Origin: CAZYPB01 sp964649265
Lineage (GTDB): Archaea; Micrarchaeota; Micrarchaeia; Burarchaeales; JAKAKT01
Direction of reading: 5' to 3'
Length of the DNA: 13,021 nucleotides
Assembly: GCA_964649265.1 (NCBI GenBank)
Contig: CAZYPB010000032.1
Span: forward strand, 1 to 13,021
Shown: piece by piece, positions 1 to 6,539 of the stretch
Layout of the letters: the number at the start of each line of letters is the position of its first letter
Numbering within the stretch: the stretch's first letter is position 1
The notes under the pieces: generated by a model
The model's input: only the letters and a program-made list of their open reading frames with translations
Database searches by the model: none
Told to the model about the DNA's origin: nothing
Translations under genes and position numbers: made by a program

Positions 1-578
1 AGGCTGTTAAGCATGCTGATGAGATAGGTTACCCAGTTGTGCTTAAAGTTGTCTCAAAAGACATTGTCCACAAGAGCGATGTTGGAGGCATAGCTCTTGA
101 TCTTGAGAACAAGGAGGAGGTAATCAATGCGTATCAGCTCATAAAGCACAATTGCAAAACCAACAAACCAGATGCAGTTATAACTGGAATCGAAGTCTCT
201 GAGATGGTAAAACCCGGAATGGAAGTTATAATTGGTGCAAGGAGAGACAATGCCTTCGGACCCATAATTATGTTTGGTTTGGGGGGGGTATATGTTGAGA
301 TAATGAAGGACATATCCTTCAGATCAACTCCGATAAATGAGGAGGAGGTTACGCGTATGATGAAGGAGACAAAAGCATATCCTCTTCTCATGGGTGTCCG
401 CGGTGAGGTAAAAAGGGACATTGGGAGTGTTGTTGAGATAATAAATAAAATGGGGGCACTTGTTAGGAGTTGTGAGAAGATCTCGGATATTGAGATAAAC
501 CCGCTTGTTGTCTATGGGCAGGGTAAAGGAGTGAAATCCGTTGATGTTAGGATACTGCTTTCAAATCCTAGAAGGTGA
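1..578 (+). CDS. ADP-forming acetyl-CoA synthetase (acetate-CoA ligase) ATP-grasp/beta part, 5' truncated
   Basis: The frame is open from base 3 at the window edge, so the true start lies upstream; the GTG at 39 is internal (it falls inside the conserved stretch GYPVVLKV). The visible 191 residues match the ATP-grasp_5 domain of NDP-forming acyl-CoA synthetases: VSKDIVHKSDVGGI, then GMEVIIGARRDNAFGP, then MFGLGG with KDISFR, and the closing DIEINPLVV followed by a terminal DVRI segment. In this family the enzyme converts acetyl-CoA (or another acyl-CoA), ADP and phosphate to the acid, ATP and CoA in the cytoplasm, the main archaeal route for substrate-level ATP from acetyl-CoA. Whether this is a separate beta subunit (about 230 residues) or the C-terminal half of a fused alpha-beta protein cannot be seen. 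The stop is 5 bases before the next gene, whose Shine-Dalgarno GGTGAGG overlaps it, so the two are co-transcribed. Confidence 0.9.
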   Translation, partial: AVKHADEIGYPVVLKVVSKDIVHKSDVGGIALDLENKEEVINAYQLIKHNCKTNKPDAVITGIEVSEMVKPGMEVIIGARRDNAFGPIIMFGLGGVYVEIMKDISFRSTPINEEEVTRMMKETKAYPLLMGVRGEVKRDIGSVVEIINKMGALVRSCEKISDIEINPLVVYGQGKGVKSVDVRILLSNPRR

Positions 579-583
579 GGTAA

Positions 584-1621
584 ATGGATAATTTGATTAT
601 AGCGTCAATGCACAAGAATGCTGGGAAAACCAGTCTGATTGTGGGAATGGCGAAACAGCTGAAGAAGAGTATGGGTTACATTAAGCCGTTCGGGGATAGA
701 CTTGTCTATAAAAATAAGAGGCTTTGGGACTATGACTCTGCCCTTCTTGCGCACCTGCTTAATTTAGAGGATGATCCTGAGAACATGAGTATAGGTTTCG
801 ATCACTCCAAACTAACATACATGTACGATGAGCAGAAAACAAAGGAGAAAGTAAAGGAATGTATTTCAAGAGTAAACAAGGATATTTTGTTTGTAGAATC
901 TGGCGGGAACATAATGCACGGAGCATCAGTACACCTTGATGCACTCACTCTTGCAAAGGAATCAGATGGAAAGCTGTTTGTTGTATTAAGTGGAGAGGAT
1001 CACACAGTACTGGATGACGCTGCTTTCCTAAAGAAGAACATAGATGTTAAGGGAATTAATTTCGGGGGCGTTGTTCTTAATAAGATAAGGGATATGGATG
1101 ATTTCGGGGAACTCAGGCTTCCGCAGATAGAAAAACTAGGTCTTGAGGTTGTTGGGATTATACCACATAGATCGGAGCTAACCAATTTCTCCGTGGATTA
1201 CCTTGCAGAGAGTTTGTTTGCAAAAGTAATAACGGGTGAGGAGCACCTTGAGAGAGTTGTTAAGAACATATTTATCGGAGCCATGTCCGCAAATGTTGCC
1301 CTTCAGAAGCCTCTTTTCAAAAAAGAGAACAAACTGATAATAACGGGAGGTGACAGAAGCGACATGATACTAGCTGCGCTTGAGACAAACTCAGTTGCCG
1401 TGATACTCACGAACAACATAATACCAGAGCCAGACCTTGTCTCAAAAGCAGCTGACAATAAGATTCCTCTGCTCCTAGTTCCGTTCGATACATTTGAGGT
1501 TGCACGAAGGATAGATGGGCTTGAGCCACTTGTTACAAAAAATGATAAAAAGAGTCAAGAGCTGTTGGGCAATCTTGTTGGGGAACATGTTGATTTGAAG
1601 AGGATGGTTGGGAATGACTGA
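584..1621 (+). CDS. BioD-like P-loop protein with DRTGG domain (phosphotransacetylase N-terminal-type)
   Basis: This 345-residue protein begins at ATG with GGTGAGG 3 bases upstream. Residues 1-~210 form a dethiobiotin-synthetase-like P-loop domain: the nucleotide-binding loop is ASMHKNAGKTS near residues 7-17 (GKT kept, first Gly of the classical Walker A replaced, as is common in this family), and FVESGGN near 105 is the counterpart of the conserved E-S/G segment. Residues ~225-320 match a DRTGG domain (ITGGDRSDMILAALET, then VAVILTNN, then PLLLVPFDTFEVA). The same two domains make up the N-terminal part of bacterial phosphotransacetylase (COG0857-type proteins), but no phosphotransacetylase catalytic domain follows here. 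Archaea often keep it as a free-standing gene beside the ADP-forming acetyl-CoA synthetase, as seen here, which suggests a sensing or regulatory role in acetyl-CoA/acetate metabolism. That role is inference; no reaction can be assigned. Confidence 0.82.
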   Translation: MDNLIIASMHKNAGKTSLIVGMAKQLKKSMGYIKPFGDRLVYKNKRLWDYDSALLAHLLNLEDDPENMSIGFDHSKLTYMYDEQKTKEKVKECISRVNKDILFVESGGNIMHGASVHLDALTLAKESDGKLFVVLSGEDHTVLDDAAFLKKNIDVKGINFGGVVLNKIRDMDDFGELRLPQIEKLGLEVVGIIPHRSELTNFSVDYLAESLFAKVITGEEHLERVVKNIFIGAMSANVALQKPLFKKENKLIITGGDRSDMILAALETNSVAVILTNNIIPEPDLVSKAADNKIPLLLVPFDTFEVARRIDGLEPLVTKNDKKSQELLGNLVGEHVDLKRMVGND

Positions 1622-2795
1622 ACTGTTGTCGTTTCTTGTGTTACTGTCGGCAGGAGTGTTCTTCTCAGAGATATTCAGAAGGCTCCATCTTCCATTCGTT
1701 GTCGCACTCATAATTGCGGGGATTGCGATTGGGCCTTTTGGGTTTGGAATATTCGAACCGGACCCCACAATGGAGTTTCTTTCCCTTATGGGACTTGTTT
1801 TCCTCATGTTTATGGCTGGGCTTGAGACAAGGATTTCAAGTGTGAAACAGCTTGAGGGTATGGCACTGAAGCTCTCCATGCTAAATGGACTTATCCCTTT
1901 GGTTGTAGGGGTTGGGATTGGATTCTATTTTGGNNNNNNNNNNTGGATTTCCTCACTTCTCCTTGGAATTATATTCATCTCATCATCAATAGCTGTGATC
2001 GTCCCTGCGCTTGAGAGCAATAAGTTGATTGAAACAAAACTTGGGAAATCAATAGTTGTGTCTGCGATATTTGAGGACGTTTTCAGCTTGGTTCTCCTTT
2101 CTATACTTCTCCAGACCATAATGCCTAAAACTGAGATTCCCCTTCCACTTTATTACCTACTTGTATTCATTGGATTGATTGCAGTTAGAAAACTGATTCC
2201 GGCACTCAGATGGTTTTTCTTCTCAGATACTATAATAGAGAGGCATCTCTTTGAGCAGGACCTCAGGTTGATATTCATTATACTCATAGCGACTGTTATG
2301 TTCTTTGAGCTTATAGGTATGCATCCGATAATAGCTGGTTTCTTTGCAGGGCTTGTTCTTTCAGAATCAATAAAGAGCAATATAGTTAAGGAGAAACTGC
2401 ATGCAATAAGCTATGGGTTATTTATCCCTGTTTTCTTTATTGTGATAGGAACGAAAACAGATATAGGGCTTATTTTTGAAGCTGGGAATGCAGGCATAGT
2501 AACTGGAGTTATCCTTTTTGGAGCTGTGGCATCCAAATTCGTCGGAGGATGGCTGGGCGGTAGAGTGGATGGATTCAGTAATCTGGAAAGCAGTCTCGTT
2601 GGAGTTGCAACAATTCCGAGACTTTCAACTGCGCTCGCAGTTGCATTTACTGGCCTTGAGTTCGGGCTACTTGATGAGAAATTAATTGCTGCAATAATGA
2701 CTGTCAGCATTGTTACAACTGTCTTTGGCCCCATAATCCTAAACCTAATGGCGAGAAAGAGAGCACTGCAAAAGGCATCAGGGATGAGACTCTAG
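1614..2795 (+). CDS. CPA2-family cation/proton antiporter (KefB/NapA-like membrane domain)
   Basis: A hydrophobic protein of about 393 residues with roughly 12-13 membrane segments. The N terminus (SFLVLLSAGVFFSEIFRRL, then VALIIAGIAIGPFGFGIF) and the later SSSIAVIVPALESN and SAIFEDVFSLVLLSILL segments are typical of the Na+/H+ exchanger domain of monovalent cation:proton antiporter-2 proteins; the acidic ED pair in FEDVFS sits where the family has its ion-binding acidic residues. It ends right after the last helix in a short basic tail (MARKRALQKAS), so the cytoplasmic TrkA-N regulatory domain of KefB is absent. I chose ATG 1614, preceded by AAGAGG, over the in-frame TTG 1608; this gives an 8-base overlap with the preceding gene and implies translational coupling. 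Bases 1934-1943 are N, so three residues after a glycine (GGN codon) in one membrane helix are unknown, but the frame matches on both sides. Ion specificity (Na+ or K+) cannot be read from sequence. Confidence 0.85.
   Translation: MTELLSFLVLLSAGVFFSEIFRRLHLPFVVALIIAGIAIGPFGFGIFEPDPTMEFLSLMGLVFLMFMAGLETRISSVKQLEGMALKLSMLNGLIPLVVGVGIGFYFXXXXWISSLLLGIIFISSSIAVIVPALESNKLIETKLGKSIVVSAIFEDVFSLVLLSILLQTIMPKTEIPLPLYYLLVFIGLIAVRKLIPALRWFFFSDTIIERHLFEQDLRLIFIILIATVMFFELIGMHPIIAGFFAGLVLSESIKSNIVKEKLHAISYGLFIPVFFIVIGTKTDIGLIFEAGNAGIVTGVILFGAVASKFVGGWLGGRVDGFSNLESSLVGVATIPRLSTALAVAFTGLEFGLLDEKLIAAIMTVSIVTTVFGPIILNLMARKRALQKASGMRL
1934..1943. other. Assembly gap (10 N) inside the antiporter gene
   Basis: Ten N bases interrupt the coding sequence. 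Both flanks code for the antiporter in one common frame, so the gap length is consistent with the real sequence or differs from it by a multiple of three. Ten is a usual placeholder length, so the true size is uncertain. Confidence 0.99.
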
Positions 2796-2797
2796 TT

Positions 2798-2814
2798 ATC
2801 AAAACAAAAAGAAA
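2798..2814 (-). terminator. T-rich terminator after tRNA-Ser
   Basis: Reading the minus strand past the tRNA 3' end gives GATTTCTTTTTGTTTTGAT, two close runs of T, the usual form of an archaeal intrinsic terminator. No hairpin is needed or seen. Confidence 0.6.
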
Positions 2815-2817
2815 TCT

Positions 2818-2924
2818 CGCCGGGGACGAGATTCGAACTCGCACTTCACAGAGTGAAACCAGATAACTCGCGCAAAGGATTATGATCTCGAGTCTGGCGC
2901 GTTACCAGATTCTGCCACCCCGGC
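2818..2924 (-). tRNA. tRNA-Ser(CGA), type II, with a 22-nt intron
   Basis: On the minus strand GCCGGGG (2924-2918) pairs with CCCCGGC (2825-2819) as a perfect 7-bp acceptor stem, followed by G73 at 2818; CCA is not encoded. The T arm is GCGAG/CTCGT around loop TTCGAAT. A long variable arm (stem TTCAC/GTGAA, loop TCT) makes it a type II tRNA. The anticodon stem CCAGA pairs with TCTGG only after removal of 22 bases, giving loop CTCGAGA and anticodon CGA at 2890-2888, which reads UCG. G73 also fits archaeal serine rather than leucine (A73) tRNA. Mature length is 85 nt. The D stem is weak: two Watson-Crick pairs then an A-C mismatch. It lies 29 bases after the thrS stop and may be cut from the thrS transcript, or have its own start near CTATAATTTT just upstream; the spacing of that box (about 12 bases) is too short for a standard promoter. 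Confidence 0.88.
2865..2886 (-). other. tRNA intron at position 37/38
   Basis: A 22-nt insertion after the base 3' of the anticodon, the canonical archaeal site. Loop bases CTCG (32-35) can pair with CGAG near the intron 3' end (2870-2867), giving the central 4-bp helix, with three-base bulges AG|A and TT|A at the two cut sites. The intron-internal helix is not convincing, so this looks like a relaxed (hBH) bulge-helix-bulge cut by the tRNA splicing endonuclease. Confidence 0.75.
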
Positions 2925-2953
2925 ATGCGGAAAATTATAGAAAAAGAGAGTAA

Positions 2954-4810
2954 TTAAATTATCGGTCTCTTCGACAGATGGTCTGGGAGAGACATCTTCT
3001 CAAATGGCTTGTCTTTGCATATGTCCTCTATTCTTTTTGAGAGTTCTCCTGGTGAGAGGTTTTGGTTTTCTCCTGAATCCCTTATCCTAACAGAAAGCTT
3101 TCCGCTTTCTATTTCTCTTTCCCCTATAACTGCAATGTAGGGAACCCATTCCTTTTCTGCTTCCCTTATCTTTTTCTGAAGTGTTTCGTTTCTGTCATCC
3201 ATGTCTGCCCGGACATTGTGCTTCTTTAGGCCAGACAGTACCTTCTCACAGTGTTCGTGCTGTTTTTCTGAAACAGGTATCAAACGTATCTGCGTCGGCG
3301 ATAGGTAGAGTGGCCACTGTGCTCTTTTCCCTTCTTTCATCATAAGTGACTGCTGCTCGAGTAATGCATATACGACTCTCTCAATACTTCCTGAAAGTGA
3401 TGCATGGAGTATTGGAGGCCTCTTCTTCTGCCCATCCTTTCCAACAAACGAGATGTCGTATGTATCCGCATTCTCAACATCTATCTGGACAGTTGAAAGT
3501 GCACTTGCCTTGTTAAGAGCATCAACAAAATTGAATTCGAATTTAGTTATGAAATATGCATACCTTTTATCGAAAATCTCTAATAAAGCAGGTTTTCCAA
3601 GTGCTTTAACCATTGAGACATACCACTTTTTGTTTTTCTCAAAGAACTCTTTCTGAGCCCTGAAGCCAGCCTCGTATGGTATGTCAATTGACTCAAGCCA
3701 TTGCCTCGATTTGTGATACTGGGAATCAAACTCATCTCTTGCCTGTTCAACATCCTCGCATATTGTGTGCATATCGGGCATTGTGAGCGCTCGAACCCTT
3801 TTAAGACCAGCAAGTTCTCCTGATTGCTCTCTTCTGAATGAATAGCGCGTTAGCTCAAACATCTTCATGGGTAAGCTTTTGTAAGAGAATACCATATCGT
3901 GCGTCATGAGAAACTGACCGAAGCATGCGGCAAATCTAAGGAAAAATTCTTTCTGATCCGATATAACAACATACTGCCTTGCTGGAAATCTGTTCATGTA
4001 AGCCTTCAGTGCAGGGTGCTCGAAATCATACATAACTGGAGTTTCAACTTCCATTGCACCATAATTGATGCAGTATTCTGAGATGTCTCTTTCAAGTAGT
4101 TTCTTTATGAGCCTTCCTTTGGGGTACCATCTGAAATTACCTGAGTCACTACCCGCTTCATAATCGGCTATTCCATGCGATTTCATCAGCTTTATGTGCG
4201 GCGGTTCCTGATTGTATGTCCTTACTTTTGATATCTCATAATCAACGAATTTCTTTAGATTCTTATCCTTGAACTTGTATTCTTTACATGGAGTTAGTTC
4301 CCCTTCGGGCGTGAGTATGAAAAACTCGCTTTTCGTTTTCTCTTCCTGCTTAAGTGAATCCGAAACCTTTTCGTCTTCTTTCCCCTTTTTAGCTGGCTTT
4401 ATGTCTCTTGACAGTTCTGATAGCGGGTGTCCTTTGCACTTTATATCGAATGATTTATACCAACCAAACGGCGCTCTTGTTACTTGGAGATCGCCTCTCT
4501 CCTTTAGGAGTGATTCGACAACCTTCATTACCTGGATTCCAAGTTGCGGTGAAGAAGGATTCTGAGATAGGTGAACCCAAGGGTATATGACTACATTTTT
4601 TGTTTTAACCTGCTTTGCAACGTTCCCTATTTCGGCCACAGTTGCTGAAGCAACCTTTTCAGCTGGTTCGTCTCCCTTCTCTATGCTCATGAAAGCAACT
4701 AGACATTCCTCAACTCTTGTTGCCTTCTTCTCCGCATCTTCAGCCGTCTTGAGTGCCTTTGAAATAGGCTCGAATTCTATAAAGTCCGAGTGTATTAAGA
4801 GTAACTTCAA
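2954..4810 (-). CDS. thrS: Threonyl-tRNA synthetase, archaeal type
   Basis: This enzyme charges tRNA-Thr with threonine in the cytoplasm. Residues 1-~135 are the archaeal N-terminal editing domain (KLLLIHSDFIEFE at the start; VIYPWVHLSQNPSSP near 75-90), a D-amino-acid deacylase-like fold that removes wrongly attached serine. A charged linker leads to the class II catalytic core (about 195-505) with motif 2 in MFELTRYSFRREQSGELAGL, zinc-binding Cys near 296 (RFAACFGQF), His near 348 (MPDMHTICED) and a third His before motif 3 (LHASLSGSIERV). The C-terminal anticodon-binding domain holds VRADMDDRNETLQKKIREAE. I chose TTG 4810 (618 residues) because archaeal homologues begin MK-LLIHSD and the GGTG of AGGGTGTGG lies at proper Shine-Dalgarno distance; GTG 4819 would add only three residues and has no such site. 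A tRNA-Ser gene follows downstream. The length is normal and no residue is missing. Confidence 0.96.
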   Translation of the reverse strand: MKLLLIHSDFIEFEPISKALKTAEDAEKKATRVEECLVAFMSIEKGDEPAEKVASATVAEIGNVAKQVKTKNVVIYPWVHLSQNPSSPQLGIQVMKVVESLLKERGDLQVTRAPFGWYKSFDIKCKGHPLSELSRDIKPAKKGKEDEKVSDSLKQEEKTKSEFFILTPEGELTPCKEYKFKDKNLKKFVDYEISKVRTYNQEPPHIKLMKSHGIADYEAGSDSGNFRWYPKGRLIKKLLERDISEYCINYGAMEVETPVMYDFEHPALKAYMNRFPARQYVVISDQKEFFLRFAACFGQFLMTHDMVFSYKSLPMKMFELTRYSFRREQSGELAGLKRVRALTMPDMHTICEDVEQARDEFDSQYHKSRQWLESIDIPYEAGFRAQKEFFEKNKKWYVSMVKALGKPALLEIFDKRYAYFITKFEFNFVDALNKASALSTVQIDVENADTYDISFVGKDGQKKRPPILHASLSGSIERVVYALLEQQSLMMKEGKRAQWPLYLSPTQIRLIPVSEKQHEHCEKVLSGLKKHNVRADMDDRNETLQKKIREAEKEWVPYIAVIGEREIESGKLSVRIRDSGENQNLSPGELSKRIEDICKDKPFEKMSLPDHLSKRPII

Positions 4811-4842
4811 TTTCCACACCCTTTCTATTGCTAGTAGTTAAT

Positions 4843-4880
4843 GAAAAAAGTAATAAAACCATTGTTGTTGTAGTTTATAC
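4843..4880. promoter_or_regulatory. Divergent promoter region between thrS and rtcB
   Basis: The 86-base gap between the two start codons holds an AT-rich block GAAAAAAGTAATAAAACC (4843-4860). Read on the minus strand it gives TTTTATTA centred about 43 bases before the thrS TTG, predicting a short leader with the AGGGTG site. Read on the plus strand the same block, or GTTTATAC at 4873-4880, can serve rtcB. Exact boxes and start points are inferred. Confidence 0.45.
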
Positions 4881-4896
4881 ACATGAGGCGGTTTTT

Positions 4897-6333
4897 ATGG
4901 TTGAATTGAAATCATTAGGCAATGCAAAATGGGAGATCCCTAAGCACGATGGAATGAATGTCCCGGTTAGAATTTATGGCAAAGAGAACATAGTTGGGAT
5001 GATGAAGGAAGGAAGGACATTCGGGCAAGCGATGAATGTCGCAAAACTTCCGGGCATAGTTAATGCTTCGTTTGTTATGCCTGATGGGCATGAAGGATAT
5101 GGTTTCCCAATAGGCGGAGTAGGTGCATTCGATCCTGAGCAGAAAGGAGTCGTCTCTCCAGGCGGAGTTGGCTATGACATCAACTGCGGGGTTAGGCTCA
5201 TACTTACCAATCTGAAAGCAAGTGAAGTAAAACCTAAAATTGGGGGACTGATGAACGATCTTTTCAAGAACATTCCCTCTGGAGTTGGGAGCAAGAGCAA
5301 ACTAAGGCTTACCAGAGAGGAGCTTGCAGATGCTGTCAGAACAGGTGTGAAATACTTCATAGAGAAAGGCTATGGGTGGGACGAGGATGCAAAGCATATA
5401 GAAGAGAACGGAGCCATGCCGGATGCTGATCCGACAAGGGTGAGTGATAAGGCAATGAAAAGGGGAATGCCCCAGTTTGGTACACTTGGTGCCGGAAATC
5501 ATTTTCTCGAGGTTCAGGAAGTTCAGCAATTAATGGATGAGGAGAAGGCAAAGGCATTTGGTTTAGAGAGCGGACAGACAGTGGTTATGCTCCACTGCGG
5601 CTCTAGAGGATTTGGCCACCAAGTATGTGATGATTATGTGAAAGTTATGATGGGGGCTTCAAAGAAATATGGGATAACGTTACCTGAGAGAGAACTCTGC
5701 TGCGCTCCACTTGATTCAAAGGAAGCACAGGATTACCTTGGAGCAATGGCATGCGCAGTTAATTATGCATTCTGCAACAGGCAGGTTATGACTCATTGGA
5801 TAAGGGAGACGTTCGAGAGCACGTTTGGAAAGAAATCAGATGAACTTGGAATGAAGGTTGTTTACGATGTGTGCCATAATATTGCAAAATGGGAGAACCA
5901 TGAGGTTGATGGGAAGGTAAAGAGGCTTTGTGTCCACAGGAAAGGCGCAACAAGGGCAATGGGGCCTGGAAGAGTGGAGGTTCCAGAGGACTATAGGTCT
6001 GTTGGACAGCCCGTGCTTATTCCTGGAAGCATGGGGACTGCTTCGTATGTTCTCGCAGGTGCCTCAAGTGCAAGTGAGTGCTTTTTCTCCACATGCCATG
6101 GAAGTGGCAGAGTGATGAGCAGGGGGCAGGCAATACGAACCTACAGAGGAGAGCAGGTGAAAAACGAGCTTGAACACAGGGGAATAGCTGTTAGGGCAAC
6201 TGACAACAGATCCATCTCCGAGGAGGCTCCAGGAGCATACAAGAATGTGGATGATGTTGTTGGCAGTGTTGAACAGGCTGGGATCTCGAAAATTGTGGCG
6301 AGATTGGTGCCGATGGGAGTTGCGAAGGGATAA
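4897..6333 (+). CDS. rtcB: RtcB RNA-splicing ligase (3'-phosphate/cyclic phosphate RNA ligase)
   Basis: RtcB joins 2',3'-cyclic-phosphate or 3'-phosphate ends to 5'-OH ends using GTP and Mn2+, and is the archaeal tRNA exon ligase. Translated from ATG 4897 (GAGGCGG 5 bases upstream) it has 478 residues, the usual archaeal length; the in-frame TTG 4828 would add 23 residues that do not resemble the family, whose start is like the WEIPK segment here. All metal and active-site residues are present: D94 and C97 in GGVGYDINCGVR, H202 in GAGNHFLEVQ, H233 in LHCGSRGFGHQ, H327 in DVCHNIAKWE, the guanylated H401 in TCHGSGRVMSRG, and K477 in the C-terminal VAKG. There is no intein, and no archease (its usual helper) next to it. 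It lies two genes from an intron-containing tRNA, a plausible substrate, though such proximity can be chance. Confidence 0.97.
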   Translation: MVELKSLGNAKWEIPKHDGMNVPVRIYGKENIVGMMKEGRTFGQAMNVAKLPGIVNASFVMPDGHEGYGFPIGGVGAFDPEQKGVVSPGGVGYDINCGVRLILTNLKASEVKPKIGGLMNDLFKNIPSGVGSKSKLRLTREELADAVRTGVKYFIEKGYGWDEDAKHIEENGAMPDADPTRVSDKAMKRGMPQFGTLGAGNHFLEVQEVQQLMDEEKAKAFGLESGQTVVMLHCGSRGFGHQVCDDYVKVMMGASKKYGITLPERELCCAPLDSKEAQDYLGAMACAVNYAFCNRQVMTHWIRETFESTFGKKSDELGMKVVYDVCHNIAKWENHEVDGKVKRLCVHRKGATRAMGPGRVEVPEDYRSVGQPVLIPGSMGTASYVLAGASSASECFFSTCHGSGRVMSRGQAIRTYRGEQVKNELEHRGIAVRATDNRSISEEAPGAYKNVDDVVGSVEQAGISKIVARLVPMGVAKG

Positions 6334-6354
6334 GTTTCGCATTTTCAGGCAAAG

Positions 6355-6365
6355 GTATTTAAATA
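6355..6365 (+). promoter_or_regulatory. TATA-like box (palindromic TATTTAAATA)
   Basis: GTATTTAAATA follows the end of rtcB by about 22 bases. Read rightwards it would start transcription near 6386, just before the 10-bp repeats. Nothing recognisable as a normal gene lies downstream on this strand, which argues for a small RNA or small peptide transcript. Confidence 0.45.
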
Positions 6366-6390
6366 TTCAGCACTAAAGAATAGCTTACCA

Positions 6391-6420
6391 GGTATGAAAC
6401 AGTATGAAACGGTATGAAGT
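6391..6420. repeat. Three tandem 10-bp repeats GGTATGAAAC
   Basis: The units are GGTATGAAAC, AGTATGAAAC and GGTATGAAGT, exactly contiguous. Each contains an ATG followed by AAA or AAG, so the three ATGs (6394, 6404, 6414) lie in three different reading frames. The one-helical-turn period would also place three copies of a binding site on the same DNA face just downstream of the TATA box. Confidence 0.85.
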
Positions 6421-6533
6421 GGGGGGTGACTGCACTCAATCCCAATTCTATTGCAGACGACCACACCGTCTCCTTCGCCTTCGGTTGCCGTACCAAAGAT
6501 AACAGGTGCGGCATTCCGAATGGCGCAAAATAA
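6414..6533 (+). CDS. Possible 39-residue peptide, unrecognised
   Basis: ATG in the third 10-bp repeat opens a 39-codon frame ending in TAA: it starts MKWGVTALNP and has two Cys in the segment FGCRTKDNRCG. There is no good Shine-Dalgarno sequence. Codon use differs from neighbouring genes (CGT for Arg; mostly C-ending codons GAC, ACC, GTC, TCC, TTC), and competing frames are open on both strands, so coding status is doubtful. No family is recognised. It may be only a by-product of a structured RNA or repeat. Confidence 0.18.
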   Translation: MKWGVTALNPNSIADDHTVSFAFGCRTKDNRCGIPNGAK

Positions 6534-6539
6534 AAAAAA
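6527..6539 (-). terminator. T-run terminator after the lipoprotein gene
   Basis: Immediately after the minus-strand TAG stop the sequence reads GTTTTTTTTATTTTGC: a run of eight T then four T, a strong archaeal termination signal. The hairpin at 6507-6527 lies downstream of the T-run on this strand. Confidence 0.7.

Larger units (their letters stand above)
6334..6539. other. Unexplained intergenic interval with promoter, repeats and hairpin; possible RNA gene or short dispersed repeat
   Basis: These 206 bases between convergent genes rtcB and the lipoprotein are richer in G+C than their surroundings between about 6418 and 6527. In order they hold a TATA-like palindrome, three 10-bp direct repeats, GACG(ACCACAC)CGTC (6456-6470), and an imperfect hairpin with arms TGCGGCATTC and GAATGGCGCA (6507-6527). 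Several overlapping short frames are open (39 aa from 6414 and 33 aa from 6404 on plus, 51 aa on minus 6514-6359). I recognise no known RNA family: it is not tRNA or 5S, and there are no clear C/D boxes. An ACA at 6502-6504 follows a possible hairpin, so an H/ACA guide is conceivable but unproven. Confidence 0.5.

Noticed and set aside
1934..1943. Frameshift or pseudogene in the antiporter at the N run
   Set aside because: Both flanks code for the antiporter in one frame and the family motifs continue normally, so it is a gap in assembly, not a broken gene.
2871..2890. CAT in the tRNA intron region as a methionine anticodon
   Set aside because: No 5-bp stem can be formed around that CAT, whereas CCAGA/TCTGG forms perfectly with anticodon CGA after intron removal.
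2929..2940. TATA box directly before tRNA-Ser
   Set aside because: CTATAATTTT lies only about 12 bases from the mature 5' end, too close for a normal archaeal promoter; kept only as a possibility in the tRNA note.
4828..4896. N-terminal extension of RtcB from TTG 4828
   Set aside because: The 23 extra residues do not resemble the family and ATG 4897 has a good ribosome site; the segment is the promoter region.
6404..6502. 33-residue plus-strand ORF from the second repeat
   Set aside because: Arg/Leu-rich with no ribosome site, overlapping the 39-residue frame; no evidence that it is translated.
6359..6514. 51-residue minus-strand ORF
   Set aside because: It runs away from the lipoprotein gene, into the TATA-like box, has no ribosome site and no recognised domain; overlapping open frames on both strands argue that it is incidental.
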